Shown: positions 44,263 to 53,571 of the stretch, one piece after another | Numbering within the stretch: the first letter of the stretch is position 1 | How the letters are laid out: each line of letters starts with the position of its first letter | NCBI RefSeq assembly: GCF_005116655.2 | Contig: NZ_CP050698.1 | Span: 2,386,501 to 2,450,500 of the forward strand | Length of the DNA stretch: 64,000 nucleotides | DNA from: Desulfosediminicola flagellatus | GTDB taxonomy: Bacteria > Desulfobacterota > Desulfobulbia > Desulfobulbales > Desulfocapsaceae | Direction of reading: 5' to 3' | Notes under the pieces: generated by a model | The model's database searches: none | What the model saw: the letters and a program-made list of their open reading frames with translations, nothing else | Told to the model about the DNA's origin: nothing | Program-made: the position numbers and the translations under genes

Positions 44263-46044
44263 ATGAATATATTTACACGTTTTATGGTGGTGTTGATCGT
44301 TCTCCTCGTGACTACAAACAGTTGGGCAGCTCATGGCATAAGTGTAAATAGTGAACTTAAGTATAAAGAAGGGTTTACACACTTTGAATATGCATCACCA
44401 AAAGCCAAAAAAGGTGGACATCTAGTACTTTATAGCCTTGGCAGCTTTGATAAACTGAATCCATTCACCTTAAAAGGTGTTGCACCCTTTGGCCTGGAGG
44501 CATTCGTTTTTGAAACACTTGGTGTAAGAAGTATGGATGAGCCAACAGCGGAGTATGGGTTGATTGCAAAAGATATTACGGTGGCTGATGATCTTCTTTC
44601 CGTAGTATTTACCTTAAATACTGATGCCAGATTCTCTGATGGGACGCCAGTTACTGTTGAAGACATTGCCTTTTCACTGGAGACCCTGAAGGGGCCTAAA
44701 GTTCACCCTATATATCAGTATTATTATGGCGACATCTCTCATTCCGAGATTATTGACTCAACACGAATTCGTCTGGTCTTCAAGCAGCCGAACCGTGAGC
44801 TTGCCATGATTTCGGCCCAAATCCCAGTATTTTCGAAAAGAAGCTTCACTGATGACAAAATTGACAGTTCAGTGAAAACAGGACCTTTAGGGTCCGGGCC
44901 ATATGTGGTGAGTAATGTAGTACAGGGTAGATCAATAACATATACTCGAAATAAGCAGTATTGGGCTATCGATCATCCTGTAAGAACGGGATTGTATAAT
45001 TACGATAAAATAACAATTAAATACTATAAAGATCAGATTGTTGCGTTGGAGGCTTTTAAAGCCGGTGAATTTGATGCTATGGCAGTTTATATCGCGAAAC
45101 AATGGGCTCGGGATATGGATGGACCACGATTTAATTCAGGTGAGCTAGTAAAAAAAATATTCCCTCATTCAAATAATGCAGGAATGCAGGGTTTTCTGAT
45201 GAATACCAGAAAAGAGATTTTCAGTAACAGAAAGGTCAGGCAGGCTATAGGACTGGCTCTTGATTTTGAGTGGACAAATAAATCGTTATTTTTTGATCAA
45301 TATACACGAATTTCATCGTATTTCAGCAACTCCTATCTGGCTGCGACGGGGTTGCCAGAGGGATTGGAATTAGAGTACCTGGAGGAATTACGCGGTAAGG
45401 TTCCACCTGAGGTTTTTGATACACCCTTAAAAGCGCCTGAGACGACAGGAAAAGGCGGTTTGAGAGCTAATTTGCGCAAGGCTAAGAAGTTGCTGGCTGA
45501 AGCAGGATATACGGTTAAAGACGGTATACTTGTTGACACCAAGGGGAAACAGCTTCGATTTGAAATTCTGCTGAATCAAGCAACCTTTGAGCGAGTAATG
45601 GCTCCTTTTGCAAGTAATCTTGAAAAACTTGGCATCCAGGCAAATTATCGTACAATTGATAAAACCCTATACTCAGACAGATTGAAAACATTTGATTTTG
45701 ACATGACTGTAGTAACGTTTCCTCAGTCATTATCCCCAGGGAATGAGCAACGCAATTTCTGGCACTCTCAATCTGCTGATATACATGGGTCTGACAATTA
45801 TGCAGGAATAAAATCTGAAGCGGTGGATCAACTCGTCGATAAAATCATCTATGCTGAGTCAGCTGAAGCACTTGTCGCAGCAACGAAGGCTCTTGATAGA
45901 GTTCTCTGGTATGGATATTACGTTGTTCCAAACTGGTATGTGAGCGGTCATCGAATTGCCTATCATGATAAATTTTCCAGTCCTGAAGTATTGCCCAAAT
46001 ATTATTCACCAACCGATTTACTCATGACCTGGTGGATTGATTGA
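44263..46044 (+). CDS. periplasmic peptide-binding protein, family 5 (YejA-like)
   Basis: The 593-residue protein has a signal peptide (MNIFTRFMVVLIVLLVTTNSWA, cleavage near 22-23) and the SBP_bac_5 fold with the segment ARFSDGTPVTVEDIAFSLETLKG near residues 125-147. Overall length and the HGISVNSELKYKEGFTHFEYASPKAKKGG start match YejA-type binding proteins, which feed oligopeptides or microcin C-like compounds to an ABC importer. The permease and ATPase genes are not nearby on either side, so it is an orphan that would have to use a transporter encoded elsewhere. Confidence 0.9.
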   Translation: MNIFTRFMVVLIVLLVTTNSWAAHGISVNSELKYKEGFTHFEYASPKAKKGGHLVLYSLGSFDKLNPFTLKGVAPFGLEAFVFETLGVRSMDEPTAEYGLIAKDITVADDLLSVVFTLNTDARFSDGTPVTVEDIAFSLETLKGPKVHPIYQYYYGDISHSEIIDSTRIRLVFKQPNRELAMISAQIPVFSKRSFTDDKIDSSVKTGPLGSGPYVVSNVVQGRSITYTRNKQYWAIDHPVRTGLYNYDKITIKYYKDQIVALEAFKAGEFDAMAVYIAKQWARDMDGPRFNSGELVKKIFPHSNNAGMQGFLMNTRKEIFSNRKVRQAIGLALDFEWTNKSLFFDQYTRISSYFSNSYLAATGLPEGLELEYLEELRGKVPPEVFDTPLKAPETTGKGGLRANLRKAKKLLAEAGYTVKDGILVDTKGKQLRFEILLNQATFERVMAPFASNLEKLGIQANYRTIDKTLYSDRLKTFDFDMTVVTFPQSLSPGNEQRNFWHSQSADIHGSDNYAGIKSEAVDQLVDKIIYAESAEALVAATKALDRVLWYGYYVVPNWYVSGHRIAYHDKFSSPEVLPKYYSPTDLLMTWWID

Positions 46045-46154
46045 TAAATTGGATGCATGGTTGCTCATACGGCTGGGTTCTGACTTGTGTTATTTGAACC
46101 ATGAATGATTCTCAATTAAGTTGGTGTTTTAGTATCGAAAACATTATCTGTGCC

Positions 46155-46291
46155 TTGACGTCATGACCAGTTATTTGATATTAATAAAGAGCACCCTATA
46201 GTTTGTTAGGCGGGTGCGTACTATGCGGGCTTTGCCCGATCTTTATCTGCGGCGTGCTGGGACGTCGTATCAATAACTGGAGGATTGTCGG
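46155..46291 (+). promoter_or_regulatory. cold-shock gene promoter and structured leader
   Basis: TTGACG (46155-46160) and TATTAA (46179-46184) with an 18-base spacer form a likely promoter, leaving a leader of about 100 bases. The leader contains a GCGGGC-TTT-GCCCG hairpin near 46225-46238 and GGAGG before the ATG. Long leaders of csp genes often act as RNA thermosensors. That role is inferred. Confidence 0.5.
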
Positions 46292-46507
46292 ATGTCAGAT
46301 CGTGTGAAAGGTAAGGTTAAGTGGTTTAATGCCAGTAAGGGGTATGGATTTCTTGAAAGACCCGACGGGCAGGGTGATGTTTTTGTACATTATAGCGCCA
46401 TTGATGGGGATGGATTTCGTAGCCTCGAAGAGGGGGAGCCGGTAGAGTTTTCTGTAGCCAAAACCGACAAAGGGTTACAGGCTGAAAAAGTCTTGAAGCT
46501 AGATTGA
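46292..46507 (+). CDS. csp: cold-shock domain protein (CspA family)
   Basis: The 71-residue single cold-shock domain has RNP1 (KGYGFL) and RNP2 (VFVHY) preceded by [14 protein letters not shown]. It binds single-stranded RNA and DNA and is thought to melt mRNA structure. One difference from the common form is [22 protein letters not shown], which shows an insertion-free but acidic loop. It is monocistronic with a long leader and its own terminator. Confidence 0.96.
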   Translation: MSDRVKGKVKWFNASKGYGFLERPDGQGDVFVHYSAIDGDGFRSLEEGEPVEFSVAKTDKGLQAEKVLKLD

Positions 46508-46529
46508 AATATTTCTGCCAACAACTTAC

Positions 46530-46568
46530 AAGCCCTGTTAATCGTCTTACGGTTGACAGGGCTTTTTT
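46530..46568 (+). terminator. rho-independent terminator after csp
   Basis: AGCCCTGTTAA pairs with TTGACAGGGCT (one mismatch) and is followed by seven T. Confidence 0.85.
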
Positions 46569-46755
46569 TGTGTAGGTAGTAATTTACAAAATAATATCCG
46601 CTTTTTTCCTAATGTAACTGAGTGACTGCAATAACTAGTCTGGAAAAAAATAATCGCTATAAAATGCCATATTAGGTATGTTCACAGGCCGGAAAATAAC
46701 AGGTGAATACGTATTTGTCTGATTTTAGAATCACTTACTTTTGAATTATCCCACT

Positions 46756-47253
46756 ATGGAAGTATATATCATTGACCTCTCTAATCTAGAGGAAACTGAA
46801 CGATTTGGAATTGCCATTGGCAAACTTGCTTCGCCAGGTGATGTACTTTGTCTTGATGGTGATCTTGGTGCGGGAAAAACTACCCTCACTCAGGCGATAG
46901 CTGTTGGACTTGAGGTTCCAGGTGAGTACTATGTGACTAGCCCGTCCTTTGCGATATTTCATGAGTATCCAGGTCGCCTGCCATTATATCACATGGATTT
47001 CTATAGGCTTGGGGACTATACAGAAGTTGAGGATCTTGGCTTTGATGAATATTTTTACCTTTCAGGAATCACCGTTATTGAATGGTCTGAACGGGCAATG
47101 GAGTTATTGCCTGATACTAGCCTGAAAATTAATCTGGCTGTTGTTACAGAAATGAAGCGAAAGCTCACGTTGAGTTTTTCAGATAGTCAGTGGCACAAAA
47201 AACTCGAAGTGATTGCTTCACAGGCCGGATTAAGGTTGGAAAAAACAGAGTAA
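46756..47253 (+). CDS. tsaE: tRNA threonylcarbamoyladenosine biosynthesis ATPase TsaE
   Basis: TsaE is the ATPase of the TsaBDE complex that makes t6A37 on ANN-decoding tRNAs. The 165 residues have Walker A GDLGAGKTT (35-43), the TSPSFAIFHEY segment, HMDFYRL and the IEWSERAMELLP Walker B-like region. Length is within the family range. The ATG at 46756 is preferred to an in-frame TTG at 46741, though neither has a strong ribosome site. tsaB and tsaD are not in the window. Confidence 0.93.
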   Translation: MEVYIIDLSNLEETERFGIAIGKLASPGDVLCLDGDLGAGKTTLTQAIAVGLEVPGEYYVTSPSFAIFHEYPGRLPLYHMDFYRLGDYTEVEDLGFDEYFYLSGITVIEWSERAMELLPDTSLKINLAVVTEMKRKLTLSFSDSQWHKKLEVIASQAGLRLEKTE

Positions 47254-47486
47254 ATTACACGTGTACTGTCATGGCTCGCGACTCTCTGGTCATAGCGGAA
47301 AAAACACCTGTTATAGCTGCTGAATATCACAGGAAATTTGGCTTCTTTGAATGCTGCTCGTAAAATATTGATCAGGTAAAACGGTGAAGGAAGTGCTACG
47401 CTGTGGTAATCTGCTGCGCTTGTGCAGTGTGTACAGGAATTTCCATATTCTATAGATTTGAAAATTGATTAAGGTTTGAAACAGAA
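47254..47486 (+). other. non-coding leader upstream of the YcaO gene
   Basis: This 233-base gap holds no credible reading frame. CCTGT at about 47312 and ACAGG at about 47329 could form a small hairpin. No clear promoter is visible. Confidence 0.3.
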
Positions 47487-49247
47487 ATGAAGAAAAAAAA
47501 CATAGTATTTAATGATTGCTTCAAGACTTTTACCAGAGATCAGGATAAGGCAATAACTCCTGAAGACACACTGAAAAAGTTTTACAAGCAGGTTGAGAAT
47601 CTTGATGTTAAAATTCTTAATGAAGTCAATAGAATAGATAATGGTCGTCTTGATATTCCTGTGTATTTCAGCATTTGCGGTGAAGACGCCTGTGCATTGA
47701 CCGGCACCAAAAAACAGATGGGTAAAGGAGCGTCACCGATACAGGCTGAAGCTTCTGCATGTATGGAGTTGGCTGAGCGTTTTTCCTTTTTTTCGTTCAA
47801 AAGTAATCCGTCTAATTTTATAACCGGCGATTATCAGCAGATGATACATGCGGGTTATCCTGTGATGGATATCAACCTCCTGCTTGAATCTGTTCATGAC
47901 ATGACTTCTACTCCGGAAATTCTTGAGCAGTTGCTTGAAGATATTCCGATGCAGTGGGCATGGGCTACCCACGTAACTACCGGTGAGAATGTGCTCATTC
48001 CTTTCTCATGGTTTTTTGCTATAAACGAATTTAATGGTCCATCAGCCGGGAACACCTATGAGGAAGCTGCATTGCAGGGGGTTTGTGAAATCGTTGAAAG
48101 GCACGTCTGTTCAGTGATTAACCACCAGAAGTTAGAAACTCCATTAATTGATCCTGCATCCGTCAAAGATCCGGTTGCCAGAGAGTTGCTGGACAAGTTC
48201 GAGAAAAATGGAATCGAAATGTATCTTAACGATTTCAGTCTCGATACCGGCATTTGTACTGTAGGTGCCTTGGCTATAGACCGTTCAACATTCCCTGGCA
48301 TGTCTGAGATCGTTTATACTGCCGGTACTACACCACACCCTGAAAAGGCACTTATTCGTGCTATTACTGAAATAGCACAGCTTGCAGGTGATTTTAACAG
48401 CGGATCTAATTATGTTGCCTCCGGTTTGCCAAAACCGTTGTCTATGGAGGAGGTTACCTACGTCGCAGAATCTTCAAAGTGCACCGCTATTAAGAAGATG
48501 GTCGACCTGTCCGATGATAACATTAAGGTAGAACTTGAAAACTGTTTCGACGCACTTGCAAAAAAGAATATGCAGGTGTTCATGATAGATGTAACCCACG
48601 ATCAACTCGATATTCCTGCTTTGTATACCATAGTTCCCGGTGCGCATTTTCGTGAGAGATCGATGATTCAGGATGTCGGACTATTTTCTGCTAAACTCCT
48701 TATGGAACTTGTAGAAGACAGTGAGCTTCTTGAGAAGAAATTACTTCAGATGGAGTCAATTCTCCCGGAAGCATATTACCTCGAATTTTACCGTGGCAAG
48801 AACATGGTAAATATGGGCTTTCCGGAAGCTGCTATAGCACATTTTGATCGTGCTCTTGAGTTAAACCCTGAGGCTGAAGATCTGCCCTATATTCTATCTT
48901 ATAAGGGCTTTTGCCTTAAAGAAATGGAGCAGTTCGAAAAAGCTATTGAAGTGCTTCAAAAGGGTATTCTTGAAGATGAAGAACGGCCCGACATTCACAA
49001 TATGCTTGGAGTATGCTATTTTAAAAAGCAGGATCATGAAACAGCGATTTTCCATTTCAAACGCGCTGTTGATCTTAATCCGGCTTCAGGGATTGATTAT
49101 GCTAATCTTGGGGTTAACTACAGCAGAATGGGTAAAGAGCAGGAAGCGATCGAATATTTCACCGTTGCCCTAACTCTTGACTCATCCCTTGATTTTGCCC
49201 GCAATGAGCTGGCTATTCTCATGAGCAAACAGGATAGCAGCAATTAA
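47487..49247 (+). CDS. YcaO-domain protein with C-terminal TPR repeats
   Basis: YcaO enzymes use ATP to phosphorylate a peptide backbone amide, giving azolines, thioamides or amidines. Residues about 55-400 of 586 hold the domain. Visible ATP/Mg-site elements include MGKGAS (78-83), SACMELAE (90-97), CEIVERH (200-206) and ITEIAQ (293-298), with the E-x3-E and E-x2-Q patterns of the family. Residues about 410-580 form four to five TPRs. The C-terminal PxPxP of azoline-forming YcaOs is absent. The E. coli YcaO has the same overall length. No TfuA, precursor peptide or export gene adjoins, so it is not an obvious RiPP cluster. A Sel1-repeat gene follows 37 bases later. Confidence 0.87.
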   Translation: MKKKNIVFNDCFKTFTRDQDKAITPEDTLKKFYKQVENLDVKILNEVNRIDNGRLDIPVYFSICGEDACALTGTKKQMGKGASPIQAEASACMELAERFSFFSFKSNPSNFITGDYQQMIHAGYPVMDINLLLESVHDMTSTPEILEQLLEDIPMQWAWATHVTTGENVLIPFSWFFAINEFNGPSAGNTYEEAALQGVCEIVERHVCSVINHQKLETPLIDPASVKDPVARELLDKFEKNGIEMYLNDFSLDTGICTVGALAIDRSTFPGMSEIVYTAGTTPHPEKALIRAITEIAQLAGDFNSGSNYVASGLPKPLSMEEVTYVAESSKCTAIKKMVDLSDDNIKVELENCFDALAKKNMQVFMIDVTHDQLDIPALYTIVPGAHFRERSMIQDVGLFSAKLLMELVEDSELLEKKLLQMESILPEAYYLEFYRGKNMVNMGFPEAAIAHFDRALELNPEAEDLPYILSYKGFCLKEMEQFEKAIEVLQKGILEDEERPDIHNMLGVCYFKKQDHETAIFHFKRAVDLNPASGIDYANLGVNYSRMGKEQEAIEYFTVALTLDSSLDFARNELAILMSKQDSSN

Positions 49248-49284
49248 TAGAACGTATCTACCAGAAGCTATAGCTCTTTAGCCT

Positions 49285-50049
49285 ATGACTACTACAGGCG
49301 TATTCAAACTCATATACATCCCTGTAGTAGTCCTCTGCCTTGCTCTTGGCACTCCTTCCTTTTCACATGCAGTTACCAATGAAGCTCTTAAAATTAGTGC
49401 CAGTAATTATTATTATGGCAGAGGAGTTGTTCAGGATTACAAAAGGGCCCTCTCATTGTACCTGAAAGCTGCTGAAGCAGGCGACCCTGAGGCTCAGTAC
49501 ATAGCTGGGGGGATGTATTTTAAAGGTCTTGGTACACAGGTAAATTATCTCAAAGCCTTTGAGTTGATTTATAAGGCTGCTAAAAATGGCAAGAGCACTG
49601 TTGAGTCACAAAAGATTCTTGGTGAATCATTTTTACTGGGCAGGGGAGTACCGAAAAATTATCGGGAGGCCAGGCGCTGGTTTAATCTTGCAGCCGACCA
49701 GGGTGATGTAGAAGCACTTAACGAGTTGGCCTATATGTATTTTGTTGGGAACGGGGTAGCGCAGGACTATAAACGAGCGTATGATTTATTTCTTAAGGCG
49801 GCACGTGGTGGGCTGAACCTGGCTCAGTATAATGTTGGTATAATGTTGTACACCGGAAGTGGATTTGATGATGCCAGTCTGGTGGATGCTTACGCGTGGT
49901 TTAGTGTTGCCTCAACCGGTGGTAACTCGCAGGCCGAACAGGCTCGGCAATTCCTCGAGACTGTGTTATCTGACAAACAGTTGATTGCCGCGCAGGAAAA
50001 GGCAAATGAGTTCTATAACGAAACAAAGAGACCTGCAAGATCACGTTAG
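49285..50049 (+). CDS. secreted Sel1-repeat protein
   Basis: The 254-residue protein starts with a signal peptide (hydrophobic IPVVVLCLALGTPSFSHA, cleavage near 30). Five or so Sel1-like repeats follow, each marked by GRGV/GNGV/GLGT turns (YYYGRGVVQDYKRA, KGLGTQVNYLKA, LGRGVPKNYREA, VGNGVAQDYKRA). Sel1 repeats form TPR-like superhelices for protein interaction in the periplasm. The gene is 37 bases after the YcaO-TPR gene and may be co-transcribed with it. The role is unknown. Confidence 0.9.
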   Translation: MTTTGVFKLIYIPVVVLCLALGTPSFSHAVTNEALKISASNYYYGRGVVQDYKRALSLYLKAAEAGDPEAQYIAGGMYFKGLGTQVNYLKAFELIYKAAKNGKSTVESQKILGESFLLGRGVPKNYREARRWFNLAADQGDVEALNELAYMYFVGNGVAQDYKRAYDLFLKAARGGLNLAQYNVGIMLYTGSGFDDASLVDAYAWFSVASTGGNSQAEQARQFLETVLSDKQLIAAQEKANEFYNETKRPARSR

Positions 50050-50157
50050 GTGGGGATTACTAAATTCTGCCTAAAGTACATGTCCGTCAGTCGGGAGGCT
50101 GGAAAACTAACCCTTCGGATTGTTTTAACGGTTGCGACTTTTCCTGGTTTTCGCTAA

Positions 50158-50349
50158 TCACTCAAAATCGTTTGATCCCCCCCCATAGGCGGTTGAACTC
50201 CACACAACCCGAGAAGAATGATCTGCTTTATTCAGTCCCTTTATGGCATCTGCGATTCTCAACCATTTAAGGTAACCGATTTTGAATTCATGCAAAAATG
50301 CAGCAATTGCATGATTCTCTGAACGAATAGTTTTTGTAAATGCGATCAT
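50158..50349 (-). CDS. 63-residue protein of unknown function
   Basis: A short minus-strand frame begins at an ATG with an excellent ribosome site, AAGGAGG eight bases upstream. The product is slightly basic, contains TIRSENHAIAAFLHEFKIGY (helical) and WLRIADAIKGL, and ends in a Gly/Ser/Asp-rich tail. I recognise no family. It lies in the 616-base gap between the Sel1 gene and cbiG. The Shine-Dalgarno sequence is the main support. Codon use is not obviously foreign. Confidence 0.5.
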   Translation of the reverse strand: MIAFTKTIRSENHAIAAFLHEFKIGYLKWLRIADAIKGLNKADHSSRVVWSSTAYGGGSNDFE

Positions 50350-50665
50350 TGTCTAACCTCCTTATCTGAATAAATTCAATATAAAGCTCATGTAAGATGT
50401 CTACGGGTCAGAATGTGAGATGCAAAACAACCCATCCATAGCTTCAACAATTGTGTAACCACATGTAGTTTCGAGTTCTGATCTGAGAAGTGTTAAGTGA
50501 AAAAAGTTCAGCTTTTAGTTACATGCTTTTCGAGTTTACCTAACCTATTTTGAACTAAAGCTTTTAACTGGTGCTGAGTTATGATATTTATCCTTTTTTA
50601 CGTGTTGGGGGTAATCAGCCGCGAACGTTCTATTGTTTTTTAAGATACAAACAGTGAGTTGCGCT
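50350..50665 (+). other. non-coding region upstream of the cobalamin operon
   Basis: The 316 bases before cbiG are A/T-rich and hold no gene. A cobalamin riboswitch was looked for and not found: no conserved B12 box, and no GCCACTG or CCCGCAACTG core. Control of the operon is therefore not explained by this stretch. Confidence 0.4.
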
Positions 50666-51658
50666 ATGAACACATGTGTCTTGTTTGTTACCGCTGAAGG
50701 AAAGTTATTAGCTAAGGCAATCTCATCATCTTTGGACGATTGCATGTTCTTTGATAACGAGATGAAAGTTGCAGATCGTTTTGCATACGCGTGGGATAAA
50801 TATGACGGGATAATTGCCATTATGGCAACTGGGATAGTTGTACGCTCAATAGCGCCCCTGATAAAAGATAAGACCCTGGACCCATGTGTAGTTGTCCTCG
50901 ACCAGAAAGGGCGGTATGTCATTAGTCTGCTTTCAGGGCATCTGGGAGGTGGAAACGAGCTTGCGGTAAAGGTTGCCCGGATAACAGGCGGCATACCTGT
51001 GATAACGACAGCAAGCGATGTTTTAGGGAAAACAGCAATAGATCTATGGGCTAAAAGAAACAATCTTGTTGTTGCTGATCGCGCAAAACTGACACAGCTT
51101 TCAACCCGACAGGTCAATGGGTTAACACCGGGAGTGTACTGTAATCAGCTCCCTGAAAAGATACCCGATGACTTCTCTATATGCAGCACGCTGACTGAGG
51201 CCGATATAGTCATAACCTACAATAATGACATGACATCATCTGCTCTCTGTTGTATACCAGAAATCCTGTTTCTTGGAGTGGGGTGTAACAGAGGCACATC
51301 GGTTGAGGATATTGAGACTGCATTTTTAGATCTTTGTACCTTGCACAGAATAGATCCTCGTGCTTTTGCCGGACTTGCAAGTATAGATGCTAAAAACGAT
51401 GAAAAAGGCATATTGCAATTTGCAGAGAAGCACAAATTCGCACCACGATTTTTTACAAAAGATGAAATCAATTCTGTTGATAATGTGAGTTTTTCGGCAG
51501 CTGCTATGAAGGCTGTCGGTGCCCAGGGAGTTGCTGAGCCTACAGCAATTCTGGCAGCGGGTGAAGATGGCTCAAAGGTTGAATTGATTATCCGAAAGAT
51601 GAAGTGGAAAGATGTAACTCTTGCTGTTGCTGAAAGGAAAAAAAACATATGGGAATAA
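50666..51658 (+). CDS. cbiG: cobalt-precorrin-5A hydrolase CbiG
   Basis: CbiG opens the delta-lactone of cobalt-precorrin-5A, releasing acetaldehyde, in the anaerobic B12 pathway. The 330 residues show the N-terminal CbiG domain (with IIAIMATGIVVRSIAPLIKDKTLDPCVVVLDQ and LSGHLGGGNELA), a middle region, and the CbiG_C domain (FLGVGCNRGT, EPTAILAAG). The ATG at 50666 matches the family start; a TTG at 50633 is possible. It opens the operon and overlaps cbiH by 10 bases. Confidence 0.94.
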   Translation: MNTCVLFVTAEGKLLAKAISSSLDDCMFFDNEMKVADRFAYAWDKYDGIIAIMATGIVVRSIAPLIKDKTLDPCVVVLDQKGRYVISLLSGHLGGGNELAVKVARITGGIPVITTASDVLGKTAIDLWAKRNNLVVADRAKLTQLSTRQVNGLTPGVYCNQLPEKIPDDFSICSTLTEADIVITYNNDMTSSALCCIPEILFLGVGCNRGTSVEDIETAFLDLCTLHRIDPRAFAGLASIDAKNDEKGILQFAEKHKFAPRFFTKDEINSVDNVSFSAAAMKAVGAQGVAEPTAILAAGEDGSKVELIIRKMKWKDVTLAVAERKKNIWE

Positions 51659-52404
51659 TAAATGTAGTTGGTACAGGCCCGGGAAGCACTGGGAACATAA
51701 CGCCTGAAGCACTTGAATGTATTAAGAATTCCGAAATTATTATTGGTTATGCCACGTATCTTGACCTGATTGAACCGTATCTGGAAGGTAAGAGAGTAAT
51801 TTCTTCCAAAATGATGCAGGAAGTGCAGCGGTGCACTACTGCTTTTGAGGAAGCGGAGGCGGGTGCTTCGGTTGCAATGATCTCTGGTGGTGACCCCGGT
51901 ATTTATGCTATGGCAGGTTTGATCTATGAAATAGCAGTGGCTCGTGACAGTAATGTTGAGATTAATGTTATTCCAGGCCTTGCCGCGATTAATAGCTGCG
52001 CTGCAAGGCTTGGTGCTCCACTGATGCACGATTTTGTTGCGATCAGCCTTTCTGATCTTCTTACTCCATGGGATGTTATCGAAAAACGTCTTAAAGCTGC
52101 AGCTTCCGCCGATTTTGTCATAGCGCTTTACAATCCAAAATCAAAACGTCGCGCATCACACATTGAGAGGGCAAGAGAAATCATCTTAGAATTCAGGGGT
52201 GCAGATACGCCGGTTGGAATTGTAACCGCTGCAACACGTGAAAACGAAAGTATTATCGTTACAACATTAGATTCAATGCTCCAGGAAGAAATCAATATGC
52301 AGTCATGTGTGTTGATTGGCAATTCAACAACGTTTACCTGGCGTGGAAAGATGATCACCCCTCGAGGGTATAAAGATAAATATACACTTGCTGCACAGGG
52401 GTAA
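51649..52404 (+). CDS. cbiH: precorrin-3B / cobalt-factor III C17-methyltransferase
   Basis: CbiH methylates C17 and drives ring contraction using SAM. The 251-residue tetrapyrrole methylase has VVGTGPGSTGNITPEAL (4-20), GYATYLDLIEPYL, the SAM loop SGGDPGIYAMAG and VIPGLAAINSCAARLGAPLMHDFVAISLSDLLTPW. Without a fused Fe-S domain it is the plain CbiH form. Its ATG lies inside the cbiG end, and AAGGA is nine bases upstream. Confidence 0.95.
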   Translation: MGIINVVGTGPGSTGNITPEALECIKNSEIIIGYATYLDLIEPYLEGKRVISSKMMQEVQRCTTAFEEAEAGASVAMISGGDPGIYAMAGLIYEIAVARDSNVEINVIPGLAAINSCAARLGAPLMHDFVAISLSDLLTPWDVIEKRLKAAASADFVIALYNPKSKRRASHIERAREIILEFRGADTPVGIVTAATRENESIIVTTLDSMLQEEINMQSCVLIGNSTTFTWRGKMITPRGYKDKYTLAAQG

Positions 52405-52407
52405 GCT

Positions 52408-52989
52408 GTGAAGACTTTATATCTTCTCCGCCATGGCAGAACTGAGGCTAACGGTAAATTTGTCGGCTCGACCGACCTCCCTGTTGCTGAATCAGGCTTT
52501 GACCAGCTTGAAAAAACACGACTGAGCCTCAGTCAGAAAGCTATATCAACAGTTTTCTGCAGCCCTAAATTGCGTTGCCGACAATCTGCAGAACGTATGC
52601 AACTCGGTATGGATTTAACGCTCTGTAACGAGATAAGGGAAATAGATTTCGGAGAATGGGAAGAGTTGTCATTTGATGAGATAAATACAGGCTGGCCTGA
52701 AAAGGTTGCTGAGTGGTCGAACTGGTCAAAAGATTTTACTTTTCCACATGGAGAAAATATTGGTGATTTCCTGGCTCGGATTGAGTCATTTAAAGCCATT
52801 ATTGATGCATGTGAAGAAAAGAATATTCTCGTTGTCGCCCACGGGGGCGTAATTCGGAACCTTATCTGCCTCTATTTAGGGTTATCTCCTGATAAATATC
52901 TGCTGTTTAATGTTGAAGCAGGATGTTTTTCATCTTTGGAACTCTATAGTGAAGGGGCTGTGTTAACTTCACTTAATGCAGGGAAATAG
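52408..52989 (+). CDS. cobC: histidine-phosphatase family alpha-ribazole phosphatase
   Basis: This enzyme dephosphorylates alpha-ribazole-5'-phosphate or the corresponding cobalamin phosphate. The 193 residues carry the phosphohistidine motif LRHGRTE (7-13), a second Arg near CSPKLRCRQSA, the acidic EIDFGEWEELSF and the second His in VVAHGGVIRNL. The start codon is GTG with GGGG upstream, three bases after cbiH. The name rests on operon context, since the superfamily contains many phosphatases of this shape. Confidence 0.87.
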   Translation: MKTLYLLRHGRTEANGKFVGSTDLPVAESGFDQLEKTRLSLSQKAISTVFCSPKLRCRQSAERMQLGMDLTLCNEIREIDFGEWEELSFDEINTGWPEKVAEWSNWSKDFTFPHGENIGDFLARIESFKAIIDACEEKNILVVAHGGVIRNLICLYLGLSPDKYLLFNVEAGCFSSLELYSEGAVLTSLNAGK

Positions 52990-52992
52990 ACG

Positions 52993-53547
52993 ATGGCCAA
53001 ATGTATTCTTGTAACAGGTGGAGCACGTTCAGGAAAGAGCAGTTACGCACTTGAAAGAGCTGAATCCATTTCTGACAGTAGATGTTTTGTTGCAACCTGC
53101 CCTGTTATAGATCCGGAAATGGATAGTAGAATTCAGGCACACAAGGATGAGCGGGTAGGAAGAGGATGGAATTCCGTCGAAGAGGAAACAGCCATAGAAG
53201 AGTTGCTGATCAACTCTTGCGGCAAGCATGATGTTGTGCTCATTGACTGTCTCACATTATGGGTGAATAACCTCATGTATGAGGCAGAAAAAATGCATAC
53301 AACGTTCGACGAGAAAGAAATGCGGGAACGGACACAACGACTTCTTGAAAGCATAGAAAAATACGATGGTACAGTAGTATGTGTAACGAACGAGGTTGGA
53401 ATGGGAATTGTGCCTGATAATGCACTGGCCCGAAAATATCGAGACCTTGTTGGCAGTTGTAACCGTTATCTTGCCAAAAAAGCAGACGAGGTTATACTGG
53501 TCTCTTGTGGCATACCGCTGTCACTGAAATCGTTGAGTAATCAATAA
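52993..53547 (+). CDS. cobU: adenosylcobinamide kinase / guanylyltransferase
   Basis: CobU phosphorylates adenosylcobinamide and attaches GMP, activating it for the nucleotide loop. The 184 residues have a P-loop GGARSGKS (9-16), the catalytic HKDERVGRGW, DCLTLWVNNL and VTNEVGMGIVPDNALARKYRDLVG. Length matches the family. It lies three bases after cobC. Confidence 0.96.
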   Translation: MAKCILVTGGARSGKSSYALERAESISDSRCFVATCPVIDPEMDSRIQAHKDERVGRGWNSVEEETAIEELLINSCGKHDVVLIDCLTLWVNNLMYEAEKMHTTFDEKEMRERTQRLLESIEKYDGTVVCVTNEVGMGIVPDNALARKYRDLVGSCNRYLAKKADEVILVSCGIPLSLKSLSNQ

Positions 53548-53571
53548 TAAACATCACCAGGGTATTTGAGT

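Noticed and set aside
46045..46154. Small coding frame between the binding protein and csp
   Set aside because: All frames are short and lack ribosome sites. The stretch is better read as promoter-proximal DNA.
47487..50049. YcaO-based peptide natural-product cluster
   Set aside because: No precursor peptide, TfuA, dehydrogenase, protease or exporter is adjacent, and the azoline-type C-terminal motif is missing.
50080..50110. Sequence AGTCGGGAGGCTGG resembling a cobalamin-riboswitch B12 box before cbiG
   Set aside because: It matches the box only loosely, lies about 570 bases before the gene, and the rest of the conserved core is absent.
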